From: UBA1764 sp045616685
Lineage (GTDB): Bacteria > Bacillota > Clostridia > Peptostreptococcales > Anaerovoracaceae
Direction of reading: 5' to 3'
Assembly (NCBI GenBank): GCA_045616685.1
Contig: JAZLHF010000002.1
Span: forward strand, 1 to 61,544
DNA length: 61,544 nucleotides
A program made the position numbers and the translations under genes. Shown here one piece after another: positions 42,311 to 51,870 of the stretch; the first letter of the stretch is position 1, and each line of letters opens with the position of its first letter. The notes beneath the pieces were generated by a model that worked only from the letters and a program-made list of their open reading frames with translations, ran no database searches and was not told where the DNA came from.

Positions 42311-44002
42311 ATGATTTATCACAATTCCTATGACCCCGATTGCCGCTCTCCCTTTGGAGCAGCCGAGGTATCAACAAAAGTTAAATTAACTGTCACGGCA
42401 GATTATGCTTGCGGAGTAACGCTACGTACATGGACTGAAGAACATGGGGAGGCACTTTACGAGATGCATCACATAGATGGCGACGACTTCTCAGTTGAGT
42501 TTCGTATGCCAGCCTATGGCACACTGGTTTGGTACTATTTTATCGTGAGATATCCAACTGGGGAAACCTGTTTATATGGAGCTCCTCAAGATCACCAAGG
42601 AGGAATCGGACAAGAATATCAAGTAAATCCTGAATCCTACCAAATTACAGTTTATAAACCAACCAAAACTCCGGAATGGTTTAAGAACGGAATAATGTAC
42701 CAAATCTTCCCTGACAGATTCGCAAGAGGTTCTGATTTCGAAGAAAGGGTTAAAACTTCAGGGAAACATATTGTAAATGATTGGTATGACAAACCATATT
42801 ACATTAGAAATGACGCCGGAGATGTGACAGAATGGCATTTCCACGGAGGCACTTTAAAAGGCATTGAAGAAAAACTTCCTTATCTTAAAGAACTTGGCAT
42901 AGGCATAATTTACATTAATCCTATTTTTAAAGCAAACTCAAACCATAGATATGATACGGCAGATTATATGTCGATTGACCCACTTCTTGGTGATGATGAT
43001 AGCTTTAAGTCCCTTTGCGAGAAAGCAAAAAACTTAAATATTCACATTATTTTTGATGGCGTTTTCTCTCATACAGGAAGAAACAGTATCTACTTCGAAG
43101 AAGGATCCCCTTACCGCGAATGGTTCAAGTTTAATGATGATGGAACTTATAAATGTTGGTGGGGAGTGAAAGATTTACCTGAAGTCGAAGAAACAAATCC
43201 AAATTATCTTGAATACATCTGTGGAGATAATGGCGTAATCAACAAGTGGATGAATCAAGGTGCAGACGGCATTAGGTTAGATGTTGCCGACGAGCTTCCA
43301 GATTCATTCATCAAAGAAGTTAGAACCAGAATCAAGAAAGAAAACAATGACAGTGTTCTCATTGGAGAAGTTTGGGACGATGCTTCTAATAAATATAGCC
43401 ATGGGGAAAAAAGAAAATACCTTATGGGGGAAGAATTAGATAGTACTATGAACTACCCTCTAAGGAATATCCTTATTGATTTTGCTTTACGTAAAAACGA
43501 TAGTTTCTTTACATCAAGGTGCATAATGCATCTTCTTGAAAACTACCCAAAAGAGCTGATGTATTCGGCAATGAATATTCTTGGAACTCACGATAGAGAA
43601 AGAATCTTAACAATTTTAGATTCTAACAAAGAACTAGTTAAAATGCTTTATACATTAATGTTCTATTTACCAGGAGTACCTTGCATCTATTATGGCGACG
43701 AGACTAGCCTCGAAGGAGAAATGGATCCAGAAAATCGTAAGCCTTATCCATGGGAGCGCGAGGACCAGAATATGATAGGTTACTTTAAAGAACTTGCGAA
43801 GGCATATCATGAACACAGCGCTTTAAAGGATGGCAATTTCTTGCCATACTTCCTTAACAACGATGTATTAGCCTTCACAAGATGTAATGACAAAGAAAAA
43901 TTATTAATTTTAGCAAATAGATCAGACGAAGATATAACAGTATATTTGGAAGGAAATGAATATGAAATCCCTGCCTTTAGAACAGTATGTAGAACTCTTT
44001 AA
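42311..44002 (+). CDS. GH13 glycosidase (neopullulanase/cyclomaltodextrinase-like)
   Basis: 563 aa. N-terminal beta-sandwich (1-110), then a GH13 barrel: nucleophile in GIRLDVADELP, acid in LIGEVWDDASN, third acid in ILGTHDRERIL; the invariant YQIFPDRFARG opens the barrel. No signal peptide, so intracellular. It would debranch or hydrolyse maltodextrins or glycogen remnants, freeing glucose for the hexokinase encoded next. Exact specificity (neopullulanase, maltogenic amylase, alpha-glucosidase) cannot be fixed. Its last 41 nt overlap the start of the hexokinase gene. Confidence 0.88.
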   Translation: MIYHNSYDPDCRSPFGAAEVSTKVKLTVTADYACGVTLRTWTEEHGEALYEMHHIDGDDFSVEFRMPAYGTLVWYYFIVRYPTGETCLYGAPQDHQGGIGQEYQVNPESYQITVYKPTKTPEWFKNGIMYQIFPDRFARGSDFEERVKTSGKHIVNDWYDKPYYIRNDAGDVTEWHFHGGTLKGIEEKLPYLKELGIGIIYINPIFKANSNHRYDTADYMSIDPLLGDDDSFKSLCEKAKNLNIHIIFDGVFSHTGRNSIYFEEGSPYREWFKFNDDGTYKCWWGVKDLPEVEETNPNYLEYICGDNGVINKWMNQGADGIRLDVADELPDSFIKEVRTRIKKENNDSVLIGEVWDDASNKYSHGEKRKYLMGEELDSTMNYPLRNILIDFALRKNDSFFTSRCIMHLLENYPKELMYSAMNILGTHDRERILTILDSNKELVKMLYTLMFYLPGVPCIYYGDETSLEGEMDPENRKPYPWEREDQNMIGYFKELAKAYHEHSALKDGNFLPYFLNNDVLAFTRCNDKEKLLILANRSDEDITVYLEGNEYEIPAFRTVCRTL

Positions 44003-44831
44003 ACCAGAAAAACTCGATAACATTAAAAGCTATATTTACCCACCAGAAAATTGGCCAACAGATTGTGAAGTAGTGGCAATGGATATGGGTGGAACAAATT
44101 TCAGAATAGGTCGCGTAAAATTTGACAGAAGTGGTAATGCTGAAATTTATGATTTTAAGAAGTTCAAGATGCCAGGCGTTGTTGAAAAAATAACATCAGA
44201 TGAATTCTTTGATTTCTTCAATCAAATGAAAGAAGAATATCATGCTAAAAAAATTGGACTCTGCTTCTCCTATCCTGCAGAAATCTTACAAGACGGAAGA
44301 GCCAAGATTATAACTTTCTCTAAAGAAATTAAAATTGAAGGTGCAGAAGATAAAGTTATTGATGCTAAGGTCGTAAATGATACAACAGCTGCGCAGCTTG
44401 GAACAAAAGGTGCAAATATGGGACTTATCCTTGGCACAGGCTTTAACATTTGCTACAACTATAATGGGGTTATTATTAACTCCGAAGCAGGTCGTTGCAC
44501 TGATTTTCCAACCGAAGATTTTGACTTTGGACCACTTTCCGAAATGCAGGTTAGTGGAAAATATTTAAAGCCTCTCATCGCCAAAGGCGTTGCCACAGCT
44601 GAAGAAATCTATGAGCGTGGTGCTAAAATCGTTGCAGCTGAAATTTATGGCATTGCTAAGTATGCAGGGCTTGAAGAAGTGCGCATCGCAGCAGAAGGTG
44701 CAGTATTTTACAATGTGCCTGAAATCCAAGATTTAATCAGAGCAAACCTTGACACGCTTGGGCTTAAATATTCATTCCTAGATGGAAGAGATAAGACATT
44801 AATCGGGGCAGCACTTGCAGCCTTAATATAG
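43962..44831 (+). CDS. Hexokinase-family sugar kinase
   Basis: 289 aa from ATG 43962 (AAGGA 7 nt upstream; ATG 43956 is an alternative). ATPase-fold motifs: VVAMDMGGTNFRIGRV (phosphate 1), CFSYPAEIL, VVNDTTAAQLG with the catalytic Asp, LILGTGFNICYNY and a C-terminal adenosine motif IAAEGAVFYN. The pattern is closer to classical hexokinase than to ROK glucokinases, and it is smaller than eukaryotic forms. It would phosphorylate glucose released by the GH13 enzyme. Followed by pgi. Confidence 0.85.
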   Translation: MKSLPLEQYVELFKPEKLDNIKSYIYPPENWPTDCEVVAMDMGGTNFRIGRVKFDRSGNAEIYDFKKFKMPGVVEKITSDEFFDFFNQMKEEYHAKKIGLCFSYPAEILQDGRAKIITFSKEIKIEGAEDKVIDAKVVNDTTAAQLGTKGANMGLILGTGFNICYNYNGVIINSEAGRCTDFPTEDFDFGPLSEMQVSGKYLKPLIAKGVATAEEIYERGAKIVAAEIYGIAKYAGLEEVRIAAEGAVFYNVPEIQDLIRANLDTLGLKYSFLDGRDKTLIGAALAALI

Positions 44832-44847
44832 AAAGAAGGACAATAAA

Positions 44848-46110
44848 TTGATTAAAGTAAATCTTGACGGATGCAAGGTATCCTTAGATACAGAAAAGGC
44901 TATAAAAGCCGTAGAAATGCTAAACAGCAAAACTGGAAAGGGAAACGACTTTCTTGGATGGACAACGCTTCCATTTGATTATGACAAAGAAGAATTCTCA
45001 AGAATTAAGAAAGCGGCCAAGACAATCCGCGACAACGCAGATGCTCTGGTAGTAATTGGTATTGGTGGGTCCTATCTTGGAGCAAGAGCTGCAATTGAAC
45101 TTATTAAATCAGCTCGCCATAACGAAACTGAAAAGCCTGCCATCTATTTTATCGGAAATGGTATCGACGGTGCTGACCTCGCTCAAGTTCTTGAACTTGT
45201 TAAAGGCAAGAGTCTTTATCTAAATGTGATTTCAAAATCTGGCACAACACTTGAACCTGCTCTTGCTTTTAGAATCTTTCGTGAATACATGGAAAAGACT
45301 TATGGCAAAGAAGAAACTTCAAAGAGAATATTTGCAACAACAGATAAAGCACGTGGAGCACTTAAATCACTCGCAACAGCAGAAGGATATGAAACATTTG
45401 TAGTGCCTGATAATATCGGCGGACGTTACAGCGTTCTTACTGCAGTTGGCCTTCTCCCTATCGCAGCAGCCGGAATCGACATTGATGAGCTTATGGCTGG
45501 CGCTCAGATTGGAATCAAGGAAGCATTAAGTGGCGATGCAAATGTAGCTGCAGTTCAGTATGCATGCACACGCCAGGCTTTATATGGACAAGGAAAGAAA
45601 GTTGAAATCCTCTCCTACCCTGGCGAAAATTTCCGCTTTATGGCTGAATGGTATAAACAGCTTTATGGCGAAAGCGAAGGAAAAGATCATTTAGGAATCT
45701 ATCCTAGCTCTTGTGAACTTACAGCTGATCTTCACTCACTTGGTCAATATATTCAAGATGGTGAAAGAATGCTTTTTGAAACAATCTTTCACTTTGAAAA
45801 AGAAGCCATCGAAGTCGAAGTCCCATTTGATGAAAAAAATGGTGATGGACTCAATTATGTCGCAGGAAAGAAATACAGCGATGTATTTAAAGCTGCGGCT
45901 GCCGGAGTCAAGCAAGCCCATATTACAGGGGGCGTTCCTGTAATTGAAATAACAGCTACAGACACTCGCGTTAAGAGCCTCGGAGAAATGATTACATTCT
46001 TTGAAGCTGCATGTGGAATCTCTGGATATATGCAGGGAGTAAATCCATTCGATCAACCTGGTGTTGAAGAATATAAGAAGAACATGTTTGCATTGCTTGG
46101 TAAGAAATAA
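44848..46110 (+). CDS. pgi: Glucose-6-phosphate isomerase
   Basis: 420 aa, starting with TTG at 44848 behind AAGGA; this start gives the family N terminus and no ATG is better placed. VIGIGGSYLGARAAIELI, SKSGTTLEPALAFRIF, GGRYSVLTAVGLLPIA and the C-terminal catalytic region (DQPGVEEYKKNMFALLGK) are present. Interconverts glucose-6-phosphate and fructose-6-phosphate. Slightly short but complete-looking. Confidence 0.95.
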   Translation: MIKVNLDGCKVSLDTEKAIKAVEMLNSKTGKGNDFLGWTTLPFDYDKEEFSRIKKAAKTIRDNADALVVIGIGGSYLGARAAIELIKSARHNETEKPAIYFIGNGIDGADLAQVLELVKGKSLYLNVISKSGTTLEPALAFRIFREYMEKTYGKEETSKRIFATTDKARGALKSLATAEGYETFVVPDNIGGRYSVLTAVGLLPIAAAGIDIDELMAGAQIGIKEALSGDANVAAVQYACTRQALYGQGKKVEILSYPGENFRFMAEWYKQLYGESEGKDHLGIYPSSCELTADLHSLGQYIQDGERMLFETIFHFEKEAIEVEVPFDEKNGDGLNYVAGKKYSDVFKAAAAGVKQAHITGGVPVIEITATDTRVKSLGEMITFFEAACGISGYMQGVNPFDQPGVEEYKKNMFALLGKK

Positions 46111-46119
46111 GGAGTAAAT

Positions 46120-47790
46120 ATGGGCTACAAAGAAGTTTATGAACTATGGAAAACTAATCCTTTCTTTGATGAAGAAGATCGCAATGAACTAGTTAAACTT
46201 ACAGATGAAAAAGAAATTGAAGACAGATTCTATAAAGATTTAGAGTTTGGTACTGCAGGACTTCGTGGCGTCTTAGGCGTTGGTTCAAATCGAATGAATA
46301 AATACAACGTAAGAAGAGCAACCACAGGTTTCGCCCATTATCTTTTAGATACATATGGAGAAGAAGCTCAAAATCGCGGAATCGCAATTGCTTATGATTG
46401 CAGAAACTTTTCCAAAGAGTTTGCCAAAGAAACCGCACTTACAATGTGTAAGAATGGAATTCCAGCATATCTATATGAAATGATTTCTGCCACTCCTCTC
46501 CTTTCTTGGACAGTAAGAGAACTTAATTGTGTTGGAGGCGTAGTTGTAACAGCAAGCCACAACCCTGCAGCATATAATGGTTATAAAGTATATGACGAAA
46601 CAGGATGCCAAATTGGTGAAGAAACCGCAGCCGAAATCACAAAAATTATTGAAGCATTAGATATTACTAATCTTGAAACTTCCTGTGAAGAATGCGCAAC
46701 TAAGGCTGGTCTCCTTCATATGATTGGCAGAAACGAGCAAACGCGCTTTATCCACGACGTAGAAAAGCAGGCACATAATTTATCAACTGAAACTAAAAAA
46801 GCTCTTAAAATCGTATATACACCGCTTCACGGGGCAGGTAAAGAGCCGGTTCCTCAGATGTTCGAAGAACAGGGCTTCACAAACTACAGCCTCGTTGAGG
46901 CTCAATGCATTCAAGATGGAAACTTCCCTACTGTTAAGTCTCCTAACCCAGAAGAAGCTTCTGCTTTAGCAATGGCTATTGAACAAGCAAAAAAGGAGGA
47001 TGCTGATATCGTAATCGCTACTGATCCTGACTCTGACCGAGTAGGTATCGCAGTTAAACATAATGGCGAATTCATCCTCTTTAATGGCAACCAAACAGGT
47101 TCAATGATGACAAACTACATCATCGAACAAAGGTCAAAAGATCTTGATAAAAATTCATTCATGATTAAGACAATCGTTACAAGTGAAATGGCCGCAGACA
47201 TCGCAAGAAAGAAAGGCTATAAAACATTTGATTGCTTAACTGGATTTAAAAACATCTGTGCAATCATGAATCAGGAGCTTGCTAAAGGTCATAAATTCAT
47301 CATCGGGTACGAAGAAAGTTATGGGTACCTTGTTGGCGAACATGCCAGGGATAAAGATGCCGTTCTTGCAAGTATGATTATTGCAGAGATGGCCGCATTC
47401 TATAAAGCCCAAGGTAAAGATCTTGTAGAAGTCAAAGAGGATTTATATAAAGAATACGGATTCTATTTTGATAAGTGCGATTCTTACTATCTTGAAGGCA
47501 AAGAAGGTGCTGAAAAGATTAAGACAATAATGTATAAGCTTAGAGAGATTGGCAAAGATTTTGCTCCAAAGATTGTTGATATTAAAGACTACTCTCTTGG
47601 AATCGATGGAATTCCGAAGTCAAATGTTCTTAAATACTACTTCGAAAGTGGATCCTGGCTTGCAGCCAGACCTTCAGGTACAGAACCTAAGATAAAGTTC
47701 TACTATGCAATTAATGAGGCCGATGAATCGACAGCAAAGAAGTCATATGAAGAGCTTAAGCAATTAGTTGAAAAAATTGTTAAAGCATAA
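46120..47790 (+). CDS. Phospho-sugar mutase (phosphoglucomutase, PgcA-like)
   Basis: 556 aa. Active serine loop VVVTASHNPAAYNGYKVYDE, metal-binding IATDPDSDRVGIAV, sugar loop YEESYGYLVG and phosphate loop RPSGTEPKIKFYYA. Interconverts glucose-1-phosphate and glucose-6-phosphate, linking GlgC and GlgP to glycolysis. Last gene of the glycogen operon, followed by a bidirectional terminator. Confidence 0.94.
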   Translation: MGYKEVYELWKTNPFFDEEDRNELVKLTDEKEIEDRFYKDLEFGTAGLRGVLGVGSNRMNKYNVRRATTGFAHYLLDTYGEEAQNRGIAIAYDCRNFSKEFAKETALTMCKNGIPAYLYEMISATPLLSWTVRELNCVGGVVVTASHNPAAYNGYKVYDETGCQIGEETAAEITKIIEALDITNLETSCEECATKAGLLHMIGRNEQTRFIHDVEKQAHNLSTETKKALKIVYTPLHGAGKEPVPQMFEEQGFTNYSLVEAQCIQDGNFPTVKSPNPEEASALAMAIEQAKKEDADIVIATDPDSDRVGIAVKHNGEFILFNGNQTGSMMTNYIIEQRSKDLDKNSFMIKTIVTSEMAADIARKKGYKTFDCLTGFKNICAIMNQELAKGHKFIIGYEESYGYLVGEHARDKDAVLASMIIAEMAAFYKAQGKDLVEVKEDLYKEYGFYFDKCDSYYLEGKEGAEKIKTIMYKLREIGKDFAPKIVDIKDYSLGIDGIPKSNVLKYYFESGSWLAARPSGTEPKIKFYYAINEADESTAKKSYEELKQLVEKIVKA

Positions 47791-47792
47791 AG

Positions 47793-47816
47793 AATGCCCT
47801 GCATTAGCGGGGCATT
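47793..47816. terminator. Bidirectional terminator between phosphoglucomutase and hemW
   Basis: AATGCCC (47793-47799) pairs with GGGCATT (47810-47816); flanking T-run on plus is short, and on minus the sequence follows the hemW stop. Confidence 0.75.
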
Positions 47817-48965
47817 TTAAATTTCTTCCAACAAACTTTGCATAACAGGGTTTGTATAATCAAGACCTTTTCTAGTAAACCGAATTCGACCATTTATCTC
47901 TTCTAACAGGCCTTCCTCTATCAACTTAGGATAGCTCAACTTAAACTCCTCATCAAAAGTGATTCCAAATCTATTCTCGTATTCTTTCTTTTCAAAGCCA
48001 TCAATAAGCCTAAGCTTGGTAAATATAAAATCTCCTTTTGAATCAGGAGCATCTTCCCCAGTTCTCTTACCATCAATATAGGAGTGCGCCGCTTTACCTA
48101 TTCCAAGATAGTCTTGCATAGACCAGTATTTCATATTATGCTTACATTCAAAACCAGGTTTTGCCGCATTTGATATTTCATAATGAACATAACCTGCACA
48201 TTGCAACATATCTAAAGCAAGGTGATACATTGCTCTATTTTCCTCCCAACTAGGAAGCTCTAAATCACCGTATCTATAGCTTTCATAAAGCGATGTACCT
48301 TCTTCAAGTTGCAGACTATAAAAAGATATATGACTTGGGTTAAGTTTAATTGCTTTTTCTAATGTAGTTCTCCAAATATCTAGATTTTGCCCTGGAACAC
48401 CAAACATTAAATCTAAATTGGTGTTAAAACCAAGCTCAAGTGCCATTGAAACTGTTTCTGAAGCGTTCTTTGAATCATGAATTCGTCCTAGGGTATTAAG
48501 TATTCCATCGTCAAAACTTTGAACGCCTATACTAATTCGATTAAACCCAGCATCTTTAAGATTTTGAAGTTTTTCTTTAGTAATAGTTCCTGGATTGGCT
48601 TCAAAACTAATTTCGAGGCCATCACAATTATGAAGCCCAGCCCCACAAGTTCTAGCATTTATACATCCAACAACAAAACTATCACCAATGCAATCAAGAA
48701 TTCTAATAAGCTGATTAGCTTCTAAGGTTGTTGGGGTTCCGCCACCAAAGAATATAGTATCAACATAGTATTTCTTTTTTAGCATAGAACCTTGCCGTCT
48801 AATTTCTTCACAAATCTTCTGAACATAATCCTCTTTTTCTTCACAAGTTTTATCTGCATAGGAAACAAAATCGCAGTATTTACACTTGCGAATACAGAAT
48901 GGAATATGTACATATATGCCTAATGGGGCATATTCTGCCCCATTAGTATTATTTATCTTCATCAT
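47817..48965 (-). CDS. hemW: HemW-like radical SAM protein (coproporphyrinogen oxidase-like)
   Basis: 382 aa. Radical SAM motif CIRKCKYCDF near the N terminus, FFGGGTPTT and EISFEANPGTITKEKL, and the HemW C-terminal domain (YEISNAAKPGFECKHNMKYW). Known role: heme trafficking/insertion chaperone. An unusual insert of about 18 residues (98-115, CINARTCGAGLHNC) with three cysteines sits before the EANPGT strand, where family members have a short turn. The start lies inside lepA (17-nt overlap); no clear ribosome site, so coupling to lepA is likely. A strong hairpin (48920-48946) lies in its first codons. Confidence 0.9.
   Translation of the reverse strand: MMKINNTNGAEYAPLGIYVHIPFCIRKCKYCDFVSYADKTCEEKEDYVQKICEEIRRQGSMLKKKYYVDTIFFGGGTPTTLEANQLIRILDCIGDSFVVGCINARTCGAGLHNCDGLEISFEANPGTITKEKLQNLKDAGFNRISIGVQSFDDGILNTLGRIHDSKNASETVSMALELGFNTNLDLMFGVPGQNLDIWRTTLEKAIKLNPSHISFYSLQLEEGTSLYESYRYGDLELPSWEENRAMYHLALDMLQCAGYVHYEISNAAKPGFECKHNMKYWSMQDYLGIGKAAHSYIDGKRTGEDAPDSKGDFIFTKLRLIDGFEKKEYENRFGITFDEEFKLSYPKLIEEGLLEEINGRIRFTRKGLDYTNPVMQSLLEEI
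48920..48946 (-). promoter_or_regulatory. Strong hairpin in the first codons of hemW
   Basis: CTAATGGGGCA and TGCCCCATTAG are perfect 11-bp arms around a 5-nt loop, just after the lepA stop. There is no U-run, so it is not a normal terminator. It may limit hemW expression or protect the lepA mRNA end. Confidence 0.5.
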
Positions 48966-50760
48966 ATTTTAAAACAGCAGTGAATGCTTCTTGAGGAACT
49001 TCTACAGTGCCAAACTGACGCATCCTCTTCTTTCCTTCTTTCTGCTTTTCAAGCAGTTTCTTTTTTCTAGAAATATCGCCACCATAGCATTTAGCAAGTA
49101 CATCCTTACGGTACGCCTTTACTGTTTCTCTAGCGATAACCTTTTGTCCTATTGCAGCTTGAATTGGAACTTCAAATTGATGCATAGGAATAACTTCCTT
49201 CAGTTTCTGACAAACAAATCTTGAACGATAATATGCTTTTGATTCGTGAACAATCATTGAGAATGCATCAACGACTTCATGATTAAGCATAATATCAATC
49301 TTCTGAAGATTAGATTTCTCATAGTGATCGAATTCATAATCAAGCGATCCATATCCACGAGTTTTTGATTTTAGCGCATCAAAGAAGTCGTAAATAACTT
49401 CATTAAGTGGAAGCATGTAATGAAGAGCTACTCGATCTTCTGTAATGTACTCCATATGATTCATTTCGCCCCGTCTGTCCTGACAAAGTTCCATAATTGA
49501 TCCTACATATTCCTTTGGAAGCATAATGGTGGCTTTAACCATAGGCTCTTCTAGATGGTCATACTGTGTCGGGTTTGGAAGGTTTGAAGGATTTTCAATA
49601 AACTCTTCAGATCCATCAAAGTTAACAAGTTTATAAATTACTGATGGGGATGTAGTTATAATCTCAAGATTGAATTCTCTTTCAAGTCTTTCAACAATAA
49701 TTTCCATGTGCAAAAGACCTAAAAACCCACATCTGAATCCGTATCCTAAAGCCTGCGAAGTTTCAGGCTCGAAAATGAACGCTGCATCGTTAACCTGAAG
49801 TTTTTCAAGGCAGTCTTTGACATTTTCATATTTTTCATCCGGAGTTGGATATATTCCGCAATATACCATAGGTTGAACTTTCTTATAGCCTGGTAACTGC
49901 TCTTCCGTTGGATTGTTAGCTAAAGTAATTGTATCGCCGACTCTGGCATCCCTAACCTGCTTGATGCTTGCACAAATATAACCTACACTTCCAGCTGAAA
50001 GTTCTTTAACCGAAGTCTGATATGGAGTATTTACCCCCACCTCTGTTACATCATAGGTCGCGCCAGTGTTCATCATTAAAATCTTATCTCCAGCCCTTAC
50101 ACAGCCATCGATAATTCTGGCATAAATTATTACGCCTTTATAATTATCATAGTAAGAATCGAAAATAAGAGCCTTAAGAGGTGCATTAATATCACCATTT
50201 GGAGCTGGCACCTTAGCAACGATTTCTTCTAAAACACCATCTATATTAATGCCTTCTTTAGCAGAAATAAGTGGAGCTTCCTGAGCTTCGATTCCTATAA
50301 CTTCTTCGATTTCATCTTTACATTCCTGAGGGCGAGCAGATGCCAAATCAATCTTGTTAATTACAGGAACTATTTCAAGATCTTCGTCTAAAGCAAGATA
50401 TACATTGGCTAATGTCTGAGCTTCAACGCCTTGAGTAGCATCAACTACTAAAACCGCTCCTTCACATGCAGCCAAACTTCTTGATACTTCATAGTTAAAG
50501 TCAACATGACCTGGAGTATCAATTAAATTAAGAATATATTCGTTACCATCTTTGGCTTTATATACGAGGCGACTTGTTTGTAATTTAATAGTAATACCAC
50601 GTTCGCGTTCAAGATCCATGTTATCAAGGAATTGCTCCTTCATATCACGATGGGCAACTGAACCGGTATTTTCAAGCAAACGATCGGCAAGAGTTGATTT
50701 GCCGTGATCGATATGAGCTATAATACTAAAATTTCTGATAAATTTCTGATAATCTTCCAT
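48949..50760 (-). CDS. lepA: Elongation factor 4 (LepA)
   Basis: 603 aa from the ATG at 50760 (MEDYQKFIRNFSIIAHIDHGKST). GTPase motifs AHIDHGKSTLADRL, DTPGHVDF and NKIDL, then the LepA-specific C-terminal domain with IGQKVIARETVKAYRKDVLAKCYGGDISRKKKLLEKQKEGKKRM. Known role: ribosome back-translocation/biogenesis factor. There is no ribosome site; TAAAAT lies 10 nt before the ATG, hinting at a leaderless transcript starting right after the rpsT terminator. Confidence 0.97.
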   Translation of the reverse strand: MEDYQKFIRNFSIIAHIDHGKSTLADRLLENTGSVAHRDMKEQFLDNMDLERERGITIKLQTSRLVYKAKDGNEYILNLIDTPGHVDFNYEVSRSLAACEGAVLVVDATQGVEAQTLANVYLALDEDLEIVPVINKIDLASARPQECKDEIEEVIGIEAQEAPLISAKEGINIDGVLEEIVAKVPAPNGDINAPLKALIFDSYYDNYKGVIIYARIIDGCVRAGDKILMMNTGATYDVTEVGVNTPYQTSVKELSAGSVGYICASIKQVRDARVGDTITLANNPTEEQLPGYKKVQPMVYCGIYPTPDEKYENVKDCLEKLQVNDAAFIFEPETSQALGYGFRCGFLGLLHMEIIVERLEREFNLEIITTSPSVIYKLVNFDGSEEFIENPSNLPNPTQYDHLEEPMVKATIMLPKEYVGSIMELCQDRRGEMNHMEYITEDRVALHYMLPLNEVIYDFFDALKSKTRGYGSLDYEFDHYEKSNLQKIDIMLNHEVVDAFSMIVHESKAYYRSRFVCQKLKEVIPMHQFEVPIQAAIGQKVIARETVKAYRKDVLAKCYGGDISRKKKLLEKQKEGKKRMRQFGTVEVPQEAFTAVLKYDEDK

Positions 50761-50784
50761 AGATAATATTTTAGCAAAAAATAC

Positions 50785-50822
50785 AAAAAAGTAAAAGAAC
50801 CAGCGAGACAATCTGGTTCTTT
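50785..50822 (-). terminator. Terminator of rpsT
   Basis: AAAGAACCAG and CTGGTTCTTT form a 10-bp stem, followed by a T-rich tail on the minus strand. Confidence 0.88.
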
Positions 50823-50864
50823 AAATTTGCATTTAACTTATGCAATTGTGGGGGACGGGTGAGA

Positions 50865-51146
50865 TTATTCAGCTTTTTTAGCTTCTACAGCTTTATTATA
50901 AGCCTTAGTTAATCTGGAAACCTTTCTGGAAGCTGTGTTCTTGTGGATAGTACCCTTTGCACCAGCCTTCATGAGTTTCTTTTCTGCGAGACCAAGTTTT
51001 TCCTTTGCAGTTGCGAGATCGCCTGCTGCGATAGCTTTGTCAAATGCCTTAAGAATAGCCTTGAGGTTGTTCTTAATACGTCTGTTTACAGCTGTCTTGT
51101 TCTGAATTACTGTGATTCTCTTTTTTGCAGATTTGATATTTGCCAT
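50865..51146 (-). CDS. rpsT: Ribosomal protein bS20
   Basis: 93 aa, starts MANIKSAKKRITVIQNKTAVNRR, very basic and helical, with the family motif GTIHKNTASRKVSRL. Binds 16S rRNA in the small subunit. Single-gene unit with a terminator behind it. Confidence 0.97.
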   Translation of the reverse strand: MANIKSAKKRITVIQNKTAVNRRIKNNLKAILKAFDKAIAAGDLATAKEKLGLAEKKLMKAGAKGTIHKNTASRKVSRLTKAYNKAVEAKKAE

Positions 51147-51214
51147 TTTAGTTACCCCACTTTCTTTTAAATATCAACTCATTAACTTTATCATGTATTC
51201 CCAGTATTTTCAAG

Positions 51215-51868
51215 TTATTTAAGCAATTCTTTAAAATCTTGGCACCGTTTAATTACGTCTTCTGCGCCAAACACTGCGCTTCCAGCTACAAGAATGTCGA
51301 CTCCGGCATCTTTAAGCATCTGACAATTATCAAGATTTACGCCACCATCAACTTCAATAACGAAATTAAGGTCATTTTCTTTTCTAAGTTCGTCAAGCTC
51401 GCAAACCTTAACCACTGTACTTGGAATGAACTTTTGTCCACCAAAACCAGGATTTACTGTCATTACAAGAACAAGGTCAACATCGCCTAAAATAGGCTTA
51501 ATTGAGCAAACTGGAGTTGCAGGATTAATTGCCACACCAGCCTTAACTCCAAGGTCATGAATCTGTTGAATTACTCTGTGTAAGTGTTTGCATGTTTCCT
51601 GATGAACAACAATATATTCTGTCTGAGGCGTGACGAAATCTGCCAGACGATATTCTGGATGCTCAATCATAAGATGAACATCTAGTGGTAGATTTGTCTT
51701 GCCGACAAGTGCTCTTACTACAGGACCTCCAAATGTTATATTAGGAACAAAATCTCCGTCCATCACATCACAATGAACATAATCTGCTCCGCCCTGTTCG
51801 ATAAGATTTACATCGTGTCCAAGATTTGCAAAATCTGCGGATAAAATTGATGGTGCTAATTTAGCCAT
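51215..51868 (-). CDS. rpe: Ribulose-phosphate 3-epimerase
   Basis: 217 aa TIM barrel: LAPSILSADFANLGHDV, HCDVMDGDFVPNITFG, VHLMIEHPEYRL, MTVNPGFGGQKFIPS and VDGGVNLDN. Interconverts ribulose-5-phosphate and xylulose-5-phosphate. Last gene of the long operon starting at queH, 2 nt after rsgA. Confidence 0.96.
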   Translation of the reverse strand: MAKLAPSILSADFANLGHDVNLIEQGGADYVHCDVMDGDFVPNITFGGPVVRALVGKTNLPLDVHLMIEHPEYRLADFVTPQTEYIVVHQETCKHLHRVIQQIHDLGVKAGVAINPATPVCSIKPILGDVDLVLVMTVNPGFGGQKFIPSTVVKVCELDELRKENDLNFVIEVDGGVNLDNCQMLKDAGVDILVAGSAVFGAEDVIKRCQDFKELLK

Positions 51869-51870
51869 AA

